Positions 35,791 to 44,823 of a DNA stretch of 64,000 nucleotides are shown in pieces (position 1 is the first letter of the stretch; each line of letters starts with the position of its first letter). The stretch is from Lachancea mirantina (lineage: Eukaryota; Ascomycota; Saccharomycetes; Saccharomycetales; Saccharomycetaceae). A program made the position numbers and the translations under genes. The notes below the pieces were generated by a model. That model saw only the letters and a list, made by a program, of their open reading frames with translations. It did not search any database and was not told where the DNA came from. The stretch lies in assembly GCA_900074745.1 (NCBI GenBank), contig LT598467.1:930001-994000 (forward strand), given 5' to 3'.

Positions 35791-36681
35791 CATCCCGCCC
35801 GATGTCGATCCCGCGACGCGCTTCCGCTGCTATCTACCTGCATGTATCAAATCTTAGCTATCGCATTTGCCCTCTAGCACCTACGTTTCAGCCTTCCCGG
35901 CTCGAGCGCGCGCCAACTGCGGCGTCTGCGCTGACGCGCGAATGTGCAAGGCACTCTCGTGCCTGGACGCACGCTGTGCGCACGCAACAATGGCAGACCA
36001 GGCATGTACATGTGCCTGCATGCCTGGCAGTGCGGCCCCTAGCAGCAGGCGTGCCTGCGGGTTGCCACACACGGCACAGCTCGCGGGCGCGGCACTTTCA
36101 TGTAAGCCATGTGCCTGGACCGTGCGGCATTTGCCTGGAGCGGCGCCAACGATATGCACAACATATGCACAACAAGGATTGGCCAACGGACCGCGTGCGG
36201 TAGGCGGATCGGTCACGCGCGGCTTTGTCCACTTCGGGCGTACAAATACCGAGTCCCGACGGTGCACATCTACCATTGTTGTCCTGCAGGAGCAGATTGA
36301 TACAAGTGTGGCTGCACTGCGGCTGCATCGCGGTACCGATCGACCTACCCGCTTCCGACTCATTCGTAGAAAGACACATAACCACGTCCGGGTAACACGG
36401 GCGCTCGGGGCGGATCGTTTGATACGGATACCTGTTCGCGACTCGGTTCGTATAGGCGTATATCCACATCCGGGTAACACCGTACACGGGGACTCGTGAA
36501 AAGACCCCGTCCACAACGACTTCAACAGTTGGACAGACCTGCAGGTGCGCCCCAGTGCAATTTCGAAGGGCGAGCGCGTATCACGAACAGGCTTTTATAA
36601 GGGCATCGTATGCGAAGAGCCGGAATCGAAAAACCAAACCGGTGAAGCGAATCGGCAGTCATCCTGGCTGTTTAAGACGGT
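35791..36681. other. Intergenic region upstream of NEM1
   Basis: This 0.9-kb stretch between the C2H2 stop and the NEM1 ATG starts GC-rich and becomes balanced towards NEM1. It holds two copies of a Reb1-type site in a shared 17-base context. Open frames on both strands show no protein resemblance. Confidence 0.45.
36383..36480 (+). promoter_or_regulatory. Pair of Reb1-type sites upstream of NEM1
   Basis: The sequence CCACRTCCGGGTAACAC occurs at about 36382-36398 and 36464-36480. Each copy contains CGGGTAA, the Reb1 consensus, on the same strand about 82 bases apart and 200-300 bases before the NEM1 ATG. Reb1 is a nucleosome-clearing general factor. The match is seen; function is inferred. 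Confidence 0.5.
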
Positions 36682-37929
36682 ATGAACGCAGTTTCCTTCA
36701 TTGCAGATCACATCTCGCCCGCTGGCGACGAGACCAGTGCAGGCGGAGTGGCTCACGACGTCGTGAACGACGTCGTGAACGATCCAGACGACCAGAAGGC
36801 TAGCGGCGGCTCCGATGTGGAATTGAGTCCCGAAGATACCCCAGCTGCTGGGGCAGCGGCCGCAAAACCCCGGAATCGGGCTCTTTTATGGTCCATCGTC
36901 GTCTTCTTGCCCAACGTCTTTCTCGTGAAACCGATCCTGTTCCTATGGTTCATCGTGACTTTCCCGCTGAGTTTGGTTGAAAGAACTTCCCAGGCGCGTG
37001 AACGCGTCGCTGCCGGCGGCAGCGACGCAGCTGCCACCGGTGTCGCGGCCGCCGTTGACGACGGCACTGCAGGCGTCGCAGTGGACTTGCAACATGCAGG
37101 CTCTGTCACGAAGTTCAACACGATCGTCGAGGAAGAAGACGACGATCTCGCGGGAGACGAGATGATTCTTCAGCCCGACGCAGCCAAGGACTCTCTCACA
37201 GCAGAAGTCGGTACTCCGGCGAAACCAAACGTCGCTAAAACGACGTCGTCTACAAGAGCCAGCGTTCGATCCGGAAGTTCTGGCGCGGTGTTGGGGTCGC
37301 GGCGCATGGGCCGGTTCCTGTTCCCGAAAAAACTCGTTCCCCAGTCGGTTCGCACGCGCTCGAAGCGCAAAACGCTCGTCCTGGATCTCGACGAAACTCT
37401 GATCCACTCCATGTCGCGCGCTACGTCGTCGAGCAATTCCTCGCAGGCACACATGGTCGAGGTCAAGTTCGCGGTCAGCGGCATCTCGACGCTCTACTAC
37501 GTGCACAAGCGGCCCTACTGCGACCTGTTTCTCAGCAAGGTCGCCGTCTGGTACGACCTCGTCATCTTCACTGCGTCCATGAAAGAGTACGCAGACCCGG
37601 TCATCGACTGGCTCGAGGGCTCGTTTCCAGGCCGCTTCTCGCAGCGCCTGTACCGCCAACACTGCATTCTACGCGACGGTGTCGGCTACATCAAAGATCT
37701 GTCGCTCCTATCCCACTCCGCACCCACCGACGTATTCATCGTCGATAACAGCCCGGTCAGCTACGCCATGCACGTGGACAACGCGATTCGCGTCGAAGGC
37801 TGGATCAGCGACCCCACCGATACAGACCTACTCAATCTACTGCCTCTGCTACAAGCGCTACGATTCACGACCGACGTCCGGTATGTCCTTTCGCTCAAGA
37901 ACGGTGAGCACGCCTTCACGTCCAGATAA
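36682..37929 (+). CDS. NEM1: Nuclear envelope/ER phosphatase catalytic subunit Nem1
   Basis: The 415-residue protein is the catalytic half of the Nem1-Spo7 phosphatase, which dephosphorylates the phosphatidate phosphatase Pah1 and so controls triacylglycerol versus phospholipid synthesis and nuclear membrane growth. It starts MNAVSFIADH. Two adjacent hydrophobic segments at about 70-102 (the FLWFIVTFPLSLVER end is conserved) precede RRMGRFLFPKKL. The FCP1/HAD phosphatase domain has the catalytic DLDETL at about 235-240, followed by HKRPYCDLFL and FTASMKEYADPVIDWLE. Conserved IVDNSPVSYAMHVDNAI and EGWISDPTDTDLLNLLP come near the end. All match S. cerevisiae Nem1. A 12-bp duplication (GACGTCGTGAAC, 36758-36781) lies in the N-terminal acidic part. 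TCD2 and LEU5 further right follow the chromosome VIII order. Confidence 0.96.
   Translation: MNAVSFIADHISPAGDETSAGGVAHDVVNDVVNDPDDQKASGGSDVELSPEDTPAAGAAAAKPRNRALLWSIVVFLPNVFLVKPILFLWFIVTFPLSLVERTSQARERVAAGGSDAAATGVAAAVDDGTAGVAVDLQHAGSVTKFNTIVEEEDDDLAGDEMILQPDAAKDSLTAEVGTPAKPNVAKTTSSTRASVRSGSSGAVLGSRRMGRFLFPKKLVPQSVRTRSKRKTLVLDLDETLIHSMSRATSSSNSSQAHMVEVKFAVSGISTLYYVHKRPYCDLFLSKVAVWYDLVIFTASMKEYADPVIDWLEGSFPGRFSQRLYRQHCILRDGVGYIKDLSLLSHSAPTDVFIVDNSPVSYAMHVDNAIRVEGWISDPTDTDLLNLLPLLQALRFTTDVRYVLSLKNGEHAFTSR
36758..36781 (+). repeat. 12-bp tandem duplication in NEM1
   Basis: Two exact copies of GACGTCGTGAAC encode Asp-Val-Val-Asn twice in the variable N-terminal region. Confidence 0.85.
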
Positions 37930-38742
37930 GCGACCATATCATATGCCCGCCTTCCCAAGATTTGTTCCATTGATAACACCAGTTTCTTGGCAGCTGGCCC
38001 CTGCTCCCCACTTGCAAAGGGTTACAGATAACGGTACGCCCGCCCTTATCGTGACACCGCCGTTCCTCGGTATTATCACCATCGGACTAATTTCAGCGTG
38101 TTAAAAATCGAATCATCAGCAGCCGCTCCAGTCACTCTGTACGGAATGACTCAATCTGCTCAGTCCTGCCCGCATCAATCAGCTGATGCCTACGCCTACG
38201 CTATCGTCCACGCTCACTGCGTACCCACAAGGCACACAGGGGATCCGACACTGGATGATGAAGGCTTATCAGTCAAACCCGCTAATTTACTGTGTCTCCA
38301 GGATCCGACGGAGATTCCATGGTTAGAAGAACTGTGATGACGCAGAAAGAGTCTCTGCATACTTCCGAGGCTCTTCGTGCGCCACATTTTGATATCTCCT
38401 GCAAAAGAAAAAAAGATGCAAATAAAGTCCACACACGGACCCTTGGGTACGGCGCTGGCGTAGAATTAAACGAAGTGAAGTCGCGATAGGGCGTAAGGTG
38501 AAAAGAAAGCTACTCAGAGCAAGCGCAGCGACCGGAGGTATGGCTTTCAGACGTTTTGTTGAACAGGAGCTTCGACTTCTGATAGTGGCACACATGTGAG
38601 AATTCAAGCTCGAGAACTAATACGGGACGGGAGCGCTTGCTGACAAAAGGCATATATAAGTTGCTGGCACGGAAGCTGGTATAAAGCTGGAATTGCCTGG
38701 AAGATTTTTCTGGTATACCAACCAAGACCAGCAGCCGTTGCC
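37930..38742. other. NEM1-OPT1 intergenic region
   Basis: This 0.8-kb spacer contains the NEM1 terminator and the OPT1 promoter. A TATATAAG box is at 38653-38660, 83 bases before the OPT1 ATG. A repeated GGATCCGAC occurs near 38240 and 38301. I see no gene. Confidence 0.5.
38653..38660 (+). promoter_or_regulatory. TATA box of OPT1
   Basis: The consensus TATATAAG lies 83 bases upstream of the ATG, a normal distance for a yeast TATA box of an inducible transporter gene. Confidence 0.6.
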
Positions 38743-41118
38743 ATGGACAAAGACACTGTGCTGATTAGCAATGCGCAACACAACTCTGAGCAGAGCTCCG
38801 ACGATGACATTCTTTTCACAGAGACCAGTCAGCGTCACCGGAACATTTCTCCAGAGATGGACAAGACGCGGGAGATAGTGCGCACGTTGAGCCCGGATTT
38901 GAGAGGAGAACTCGAAAAGGAAGAAGAAGAAGAAGGCATATGGGAAGGCGATCCTACGTTGCTCCCGGATTCGCCGTATCCGGAAGTGCGTGCCACGGTA
39001 GCCAACACAGATGACCCTACGGTTGTGTTGAACCATTGGAGAACTTGGTTTTTGACAACCATTTTCGTTGTGGTTTTCGCCGGTGTAAACCAATTTTTTT
39101 CGCTTCGGTATCCAACGTTGACGATCAATTTTCTCGTCGCCCAAGTGCTGTGCTTCCCTGTGGGCAAACTTTTGGAACTTTTACCGGACTGGAAGTGTAA
39201 GCGAGTTCCCTTTTTCGATCTTAACCCGGGCCCCTTCACCCAGAAAGAACATGCGGTCGTTACCATTGCGGTGGCGCTTACGTCGTCCACCGCGTACGCT
39301 ATGTACATTTTGAACGCCCAAACAAATTTCTACATGATGGAATTAAATGCTGGCTATCAGATTCTGATTGTGTGGTCCTCGCAGATGTTGGGATACGGCA
39401 TTGCAGGTATGACCAAAAGATTTGTCGTGAACCCTGCTTCCTGCATATGGCCTCAAACCCTAATTTCGGTTTCGTTGTTCGAATCTTTGCATTCCCGTAA
39501 GATCGACCGGTCCCTGGTCAACGGGTGGTCCATGTCCCGTTACAAGCTATTTTACATTGTTTTCGCTGCTAGTTTCGTGTTTTACTGGGTCCCAGGATTT
39601 TTGTTCACGGGTCTATCCTACTTCAATTTTGTGCTATGGGGATCCAAGACAAGACACAATTTCATTGCTAATACCATCTTCGGTGTTCAAAGTGGTGTCG
39701 GTGCGATTCCACTTTCATTTGACTACACCCAGGTTTCTCAGGCCATGACCGGTTCTGTTTTCGCAACTCCATTCTGGGTCTCGGCAAACACGTATGCGTC
39801 GGTGCTCATTTTTTTCGTCATCGTCTTACCAATTCTTTATTTCACCAACACCTGGTATGCCAAGTACATGCCGGTCATTTCTGGATCCACTTACGACAAC
39901 ACGCAGAAGAAATACAATGTCACCAAAATTTTGAACCCAGACTATTCCATTAATTTAGAAAAATACAAAGAGTACTCTCCGTTATTCGTTCCATTCTCTT
40001 ATCTGTTGTCGTACGCTCTCAACTTTGCCGCTGTTATGAGTGTTTTCGTGCACTGTGGGTTGTATCATGGCAAAGACATCTGGGCTAAATTGAGAAACAA
40101 GAACCATGGTGGCGATGACATCCACGTTAGACTATACAAACAGAACTACAAGGACACTCCAAACTGGTGGTATGGAGCAGTACTGGTCGCCACTTTGGGT
40201 ATGTCTTTCGGTGCCGTTTGTGGATTCGAAACTCATTTTCCTGCATGGGCCTTTGTAGTCGCCGTGCTAATTTCTTTGGTCAACATGATCCCTCAAGGTA
40301 TTTTGGAGGCCATGACCAACCAGCACGTTGGACTTAATATCATTACAGAACTAATTTGTGGCTATATGCTACCTTTCCAACCAATGGCCAATTTGCTTTT
40401 CAAGCTGTATGGTTTCATTGTCATGAGGCATGGACTTGATTTCAGCAGAGACCTGAAAATGGCTCTCTACATGAAAGTTCCTCCCAGATTGATTTTCTGG
40501 ATCCAAATGTATTCGTCCATTATCTCGGGTCTCGTCAATGTTGGTATTCAAGAGTGGATGCGTTCAAATATCAAAGATATTTGCAGCTCGACTCAACCGG
40601 ATGGATTCACTTGCGCCAATGGTAGAACTGTTTTCAATGCCTCGATCATTTGGTCTATGCCTAAGTACCTTTTCTCTCCTGGCCGAATTTACAATCCGCT
40701 CATGTGGTTTTTCTTGATCGGTCTTGGTGTGCCATTTGTTGTCTTTGGATTGCAAAAGCTCTTCCCAAGGAACCAATTCCTGAAGTATATCCACACACCC
40801 GTCTTTTTCACCGGTCCGGGCAACATTCCTCCAAGTACACCATACAACTACTCTTTGTTTTTCGCCATGTCATTTGTGCTTAATGCCATCAGGAAAAGAT
40901 GGCCTAAGTGGTTTAGCAAGTACAATTTTGTCACCGGTGCTGGTGTTGAATCTGGTGTAGCCATTTCAGTTGTCATCATTTTCCTATGTGTTCAATACCC
41001 TGGTGGGAAATTAAACTGGTGGGGAAATTCGGTTTGGCAAAACACTTACGACAATGACTATAAGAAGTACTATGTTTTAAAGAAAGGCGAGACATTTGGG
41101 TACGACAAGTGGTGGTAA
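38743..41118 (+). CDS. OPT1: High-affinity glutathione/oligopeptide transporter
   Basis: The 791-residue plasma-membrane protein belongs to the OPT family and is very close to S. cerevisiae Opt1/Hgt1, which imports glutathione and some tetra- and pentapeptides with protons. The acidic N-terminus leads to EGDPTLLPDSPYPEVRATV, then about 12-14 membrane segments. The OPT signature NPGPFTQKEHAVVTI lies at about 160-175, with the conserved SGSTYDNTQKKYNVTKIL, GILEAMTNQHVGLNIITEL and FTGPGNIPPSTPYNYSLFF downstream. The C-terminus KKGETFGYDKWW is identical to that of the S. cerevisiae protein. In S. cerevisiae the gene is on chromosome X near a telomere; here it lies inside a conserved block between NEM1 and MAE1. 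Expression is controlled by sulfur supply in S. cerevisiae. Confidence 0.96.
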   Translation: MDKDTVLISNAQHNSEQSSDDDILFTETSQRHRNISPEMDKTREIVRTLSPDLRGELEKEEEEEGIWEGDPTLLPDSPYPEVRATVANTDDPTVVLNHWRTWFLTTIFVVVFAGVNQFFSLRYPTLTINFLVAQVLCFPVGKLLELLPDWKCKRVPFFDLNPGPFTQKEHAVVTIAVALTSSTAYAMYILNAQTNFYMMELNAGYQILIVWSSQMLGYGIAGMTKRFVVNPASCIWPQTLISVSLFESLHSRKIDRSLVNGWSMSRYKLFYIVFAASFVFYWVPGFLFTGLSYFNFVLWGSKTRHNFIANTIFGVQSGVGAIPLSFDYTQVSQAMTGSVFATPFWVSANTYASVLIFFVIVLPILYFTNTWYAKYMPVISGSTYDNTQKKYNVTKILNPDYSINLEKYKEYSPLFVPFSYLLSYALNFAAVMSVFVHCGLYHGKDIWAKLRNKNHGGDDIHVRLYKQNYKDTPNWWYGAVLVATLGMSFGAVCGFETHFPAWAFVVAVLISLVNMIPQGILEAMTNQHVGLNIITELICGYMLPFQPMANLLFKLYGFIVMRHGLDFSRDLKMALYMKVPPRLIFWIQMYSSIISGLVNVGIQEWMRSNIKDICSSTQPDGFTCANGRTVFNASIIWSMPKYLFSPGRIYNPLMWFFLIGLGVPFVVFGLQKLFPRNQFLKYIHTPVFFTGPGNIPPSTPYNYSLFFAMSFVLNAIRKRWPKWFSKYNFVTGAGVESGVAISVVIIFLCVQYPGGKLNWWGNSVWQNTYDNDYKKYYVLKKGETFGYDKWW

Positions 41119-41268
41119 TCGTACCATTGACGATTTGGAGCCTGCCATGGAAAAGGCAAATTAGGTTTATCTTTGCATTGTACAATATAAATCGATATGT
41201 AAAATCGTTTAACCCACATTGCGGAATATTATATTTAATGATCATCGTATCTCTATAATCTGTCCTAA

Positions 41269-43230
41269 TCACCATTGATGAGAATGAACTTCAGGATCGT
41301 GTTGAACCTTAACCATTGGTCTATAGACTGGTTTCCACATTTGACTTGTGACCCATTTCAGACATTCGTCGAAGTCGCGAGGAACTCTAACTTTATTCTT
41401 CGTGCCCGGCACGAGCTCATTTTCGACCCGAGCACTACCCTCTTCCAGGGCTTGCAAAACTACTGCTGTGGCAACCTTCGCAGATGTATCATTTATGACT
41501 TCCAATGGAGGCAAAAGGCCAGGCTTCGAGTTACCTTCAGTCATAGGAGAAAGCGACGCTAGTTGGTTGACAGCGGCAGATATCATCGTATCCGAGATCG
41601 TGAAAGCACGGGAAAGAACAGCTCCTAGACCTATACCAGGAAACGAGAAGCAATTGTTGTTTTCTGAAATACGGTAACCTTCGACTGGTGGGAATGGCGA
41701 ACCAGTTGCGACTAGAGCCTCAAAATTGGTCCATCTCATTAAGTCCTCGGGTACAGCTTCGTGCAACCTAGTTGGGTTTGAAAGAGGGAAAATAATTGGT
41801 CTTGGATTGTGCTTGTGCATTTCTTGAACGACAGCCTGGTTAAACGCACCAGCCTGAGTAGAACATCCGATCAAACATGTTGGCTTGACGCGCGACAAAA
41901 CCTCGATCAATGATGTTGTAGTGACGCCCTCCCATTCGCTGTCTGGCTTAGCATACAGGTATTGTCCAGGTGAGCTCATGCTTTCCATAGAGGACATGAT
42001 AAGGCCGCGTCTGTCCATGAGGAAAATCTTGGAACGAGCATCTTCTGGGGTTAAACCGCTTGTGACCATATGGTTTACGATTTGGTCAGCGATTCCGAGA
42101 CCAGCAGATCCGGCACCGTAAACTAGAATTTTGGAGTCGGCTAGCTTGCGGTGGGTGTGTCTCAACGCCGCCAAGAAAGAGGCCATTACGACAGCACCGG
42201 TACCTTGGATATCGTCGTTGAAGCATGCCAGTTGGTTTCTGTAAAGATCAAGCAAAGGTCTTGCGGTGGTGACACCGAAATCTTCGAAATGCAGAACAGC
42301 AGATGGAAACCGCTTCTTAACGGCCTGGATGAATTTATCGACAAATTCGTCATACTGTTTACCTCTGATACGAGCAAAACGGTTACCCATGTACAACTCG
42401 TCGCGTGCGAGTTTTTTGTTATTCGTACCAACGTCAAGACAGACAGGTAGAACGCGACCAGGATGAATACCAGCGCAAAGAGTCATCAAGGCTAACTTAG
42501 AAATTGCAATACGGATTCCACCGATACCTTGATCACCAATACCCAAAATACCTTCAGAGTCACTGACAACAATGTAATCTACATCTTTGTCCTCACCATA
42601 TGACTCTAGACGACGCTCAATGGAGTCCGGCTCAGTAATGTCCAGGAAAACACCTTCTGGCTTCCTAAAACGATGCGAATACGCGGCAATGGCGTCTCCC
42701 TCCGTTGGTGTGTAAATGATTGGGACAAGTTCCCGGATGTGACGGCGCACCATTTCGAAGAATAGGACCTTATTTTGGACACGCATTGACGTCATGAAGT
42801 CGTTTTTGGCCAATGGCGTCTTGAGGTAGCACAGTTGCTTGTAAGCACGCTCCACTTGTTCGTCAAGCGTGTTGACCATCGGAGGAAGTAATCCCTCGAG
42901 TTCGAACGCTTCACGCTCTTCATTCGTGAAAGCAGAACCTTTATTGAAAAGCGGGGAGTTCAAAAGCTGAAATCCTTCAATTGGACACTCAATTGGGCCA
43001 TCCACGACCAATCGGGTTTGTTTGGGCTTTGGGTCTGCCAACATTCTCTTGGCTTGGCTCCCGATGGGCGTTTTTTGCCAATGTGCATTGTCATGACAAG
43101 CATCTGTGCCCCGACCAAAAGTATTGTCCTTCGTAGTAGACGTTAAATTCGTACTAGAACGCGTGGCATACGCTCTTGCAATCTTTTTTACCGTGGATAG
43201 CTTGAAAACGCTTTCTACACGGATCCCCAT
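41269..43230 (-). CDS. MAE1: Mitochondrial NAD(P)-dependent malic enzyme
   Basis: The 653-residue enzyme oxidatively decarboxylates malate to pyruvate in the mitochondrial matrix. The N-terminus (MGIRVESVFKLSTVKKIARA) is basic and free of acidic runs, as in a targeting presequence. Conserved parts follow in order: YTPTEGDAIAAYSHRFRKPEG, SDSEGILGIGDQGIGGIRI, the metal-site FEDFGVTTARPLLDLYR, LACFNDDIQGTGAVVMASF, and the dinucleotide-binding GAGSAGLGIADQI near residue 370. FPGIGLGAVLSRAFTISDTMI is close to the end. S. cerevisiae Mae1 has 669 residues. The ATG at 43230 is the first in frame. It lies left of TFA1 and TCD2 as on chromosome XI, with the HOL1-like gene inserted between. Confidence 0.97.
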   Translation of the reverse strand: MGIRVESVFKLSTVKKIARAYATRSSTNLTSTTKDNTFGRGTDACHDNAHWQKTPIGSQAKRMLADPKPKQTRLVVDGPIECPIEGFQLLNSPLFNKGSAFTNEEREAFELEGLLPPMVNTLDEQVERAYKQLCYLKTPLAKNDFMTSMRVQNKVLFFEMVRRHIRELVPIIYTPTEGDAIAAYSHRFRKPEGVFLDITEPDSIERRLESYGEDKDVDYIVVSDSEGILGIGDQGIGGIRIAISKLALMTLCAGIHPGRVLPVCLDVGTNNKKLARDELYMGNRFARIRGKQYDEFVDKFIQAVKKRFPSAVLHFEDFGVTTARPLLDLYRNQLACFNDDIQGTGAVVMASFLAALRHTHRKLADSKILVYGAGSAGLGIADQIVNHMVTSGLTPEDARSKIFLMDRRGLIMSSMESMSSPGQYLYAKPDSEWEGVTTTSLIEVLSRVKPTCLIGCSTQAGAFNQAVVQEMHKHNPRPIIFPLSNPTRLHEAVPEDLMRWTNFEALVATGSPFPPVEGYRISENNNCFSFPGIGLGAVLSRAFTISDTMISAAVNQLASLSPMTEGNSKPGLLPPLEVINDTSAKVATAVVLQALEEGSARVENELVPGTKNKVRVPRDFDECLKWVTSQMWKPVYRPMVKVQHDPEVHSHQW

Positions 43231-43578
43231 TGTGATAGAATCTCTATGAACAACGATATGCGAAACCTAAAAACTATGGCTAGCGTGAAAAAAAACAATC
43301 GTCAAAAATTTCCAGAGATGGTCTGTTCAAGATGCCTGCACAATAAAGTCCTGGTCGATGCACAATGAGTGCTTGTTGTTCTCTGTACAATGCCTACTAA
43401 CTTTATGTGAATAATCATGTGGGTGACTCAATTTTTTATACCGGTAATTCATCGGCATTTTAAAAATTTTCATGATATCTAATTTCGCGCCGATCAACAG
43501 CCGTATATTAATTTCCGGAAAATCCCGGAAAAACTCTTAAAGAACTCCGGCAAAACTCAAGAAATTCCGAGTCAAAAA

Positions 43579-43697
43579 GAAATGCGATCCCGGAAAAAAC
43601 CGGCGCTGACGTAAACGTAAATATCACATCAAACGAAAAAAGAAATGTTATCCGGAACAAACCGGAAATGACGTATACAGCGATATCGCATCGAACG
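43579..43697. repeat. 62-63-bp imperfect tandem duplication with TGACGTA sites
   Basis: Two copies (43579-43635 and 43642-43697) share GAAATG, ATCC, CGGAA, AAACCGG, TGACGTA, TATC, CATC and AACGAAAA in the same order. Each holds TGACGTA (43607-43613 and 43669-43675), the core bound by CREB/ATF-type bZIP factors such as Sko1 and Aca1. Further TTCCGGAA and CCGGAA words occur just upstream of the first copy. Confidence 0.75.
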
Positions 43698-44065
43698 AAA
43701 ACTCGCTGCCGCCGTTGACAAAAATTCTTCGTAATTTAAGGCGTATTTCGGAAACAATGGGCAAGGGAAACAAACGCGAAACATAATGGAAACATGAAGC
43801 GCGTTTTGCGAGAGGAACGGTTGGAGGCAATGTGAATGGTAACGCGTTACGGAGGTGGTGACTTCTTTTCTAGGAAACATTTTTGCAGACCACGTTATAC
43901 CAAAAATGCCGCCCACTTGCAATGGGCCGGGCCATTTTGCATACTCCGATTATAACAGATCAAATTGTATCAGAGTACCGTTCAAAGCCCAATTGAAGTC
44001 GACAGGCGGATTTTCGAACTCGGCTTTCAGCAAAAACAAGCATTGGATTAATCTGTCGCTGAGAT

Positions 44066-44071
44066 CACGTG
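44066..44071. promoter_or_regulatory. CACGTG box upstream of the HOL1-like gene
   Basis: The context ATCACGTGAC fits the Cbf1 consensus. It lies about 750 bases before the HOL1-like ATG and about 840 bases from the MAE1 ATG, so its target is unclear. Confidence 0.35.
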
Positions 44072-44808
44072 ACTTTGATGTCATGGGCTCTAGAAACATG
44101 GAATATCTCAGGTATTCGATGAAAGGCGAACTGTCGTGAAAGCACTAGCTGTTATTTTGCGCGTTGTCATCCAGGTGCTATCTCAAGGTTCTCATGGATA
44201 TGCGTAAGGACATTTTTGAAGGCCTTCCGATTTGCAGGGTAAGCAACGCTTGGCGACGCGCGATCAGTTATCGGAACTGTGTGCACAGTCGAGGGAAACC
44301 GGTGCCAATACACACACCCAATATCTTGCACTTCGACGGCCATTAATCACCTGCTTGACAATATCACCTTGCTTTCTGCGCTGGAAAAATCCAATATTTG
44401 TACCGAATCTTAAGCTGGATTTCGCATTCGTTAGGAAGCTGGAACAACGGCAAGATCTCGTTCCGGCGGCGATCACTAACACCGCTGGAGTTATGCTACC
44501 TCAATGTTAAGATCACTTCTTCACCAGTACGCAAGCTGTTTGTTTTGAAGGTATGATTCGTATAACACGACATCAAATGAACCCTGATCTCACGGATGTA
44601 ATTCCTTTAATTTAAGTTGAGAAACCGTGTTTTCAACTAGTGGCTCAGGGCTTGTTTTGGCCTTCCTCTGTCACATTTGAGACCAAGAGCAGAGCATATA
44701 AGCTCTTCAGGGCAATAGGGCAATTCGTTACCCCCCTCGACTAGAATCCTTGACTAATTAGTGCTTTTGAACCGTTCTCTGAGCTTACCTGACAGTTTAT
44801 TTCACTAC

Positions 44809-44823
44809 ATGCAGATATTATGA
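44809..44823 (+). promoter_or_regulatory. Four-codon upstream ORF overlapping the HOL1-like start
   Basis: The ATG at 44809 opens a frame Met-Gln-Ile-Leu-stop whose TGA (44821-44823) overlaps the main ATG (44820-44822) as ATGA. With a TATA-like element at 44696-44702 this would be the first AUG, or one of the first, of a typical transcript. Confidence 0.5.

Larger units (their letters stand above)
43231..44819. other. Divergent MAE1-HOL1-like intergenic region
   Basis: This 1.6-kb region contains the MAE1 promoter, a 62-63-bp imperfect tandem duplication at 43579-43697, a CACGTG box at 44066-44071 and an ATATAAG element at 44696-44702. I see no convincing coding frame or RNA gene. Confidence 0.5.

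Noticed and set aside
35881-36525. 214-codon reverse-strand frame upstream of NEM1
   Set aside because: No recognisable domain, overlapping open frames on both strands, and Reb1-type promoter sites inside it.
43745-43765. TTTCGGAAA resembling centromere element CDEIII
   Set aside because: The flanking bases do not fit the consensus and there is no CDEI plus AT-rich CDEII at the right spacing.
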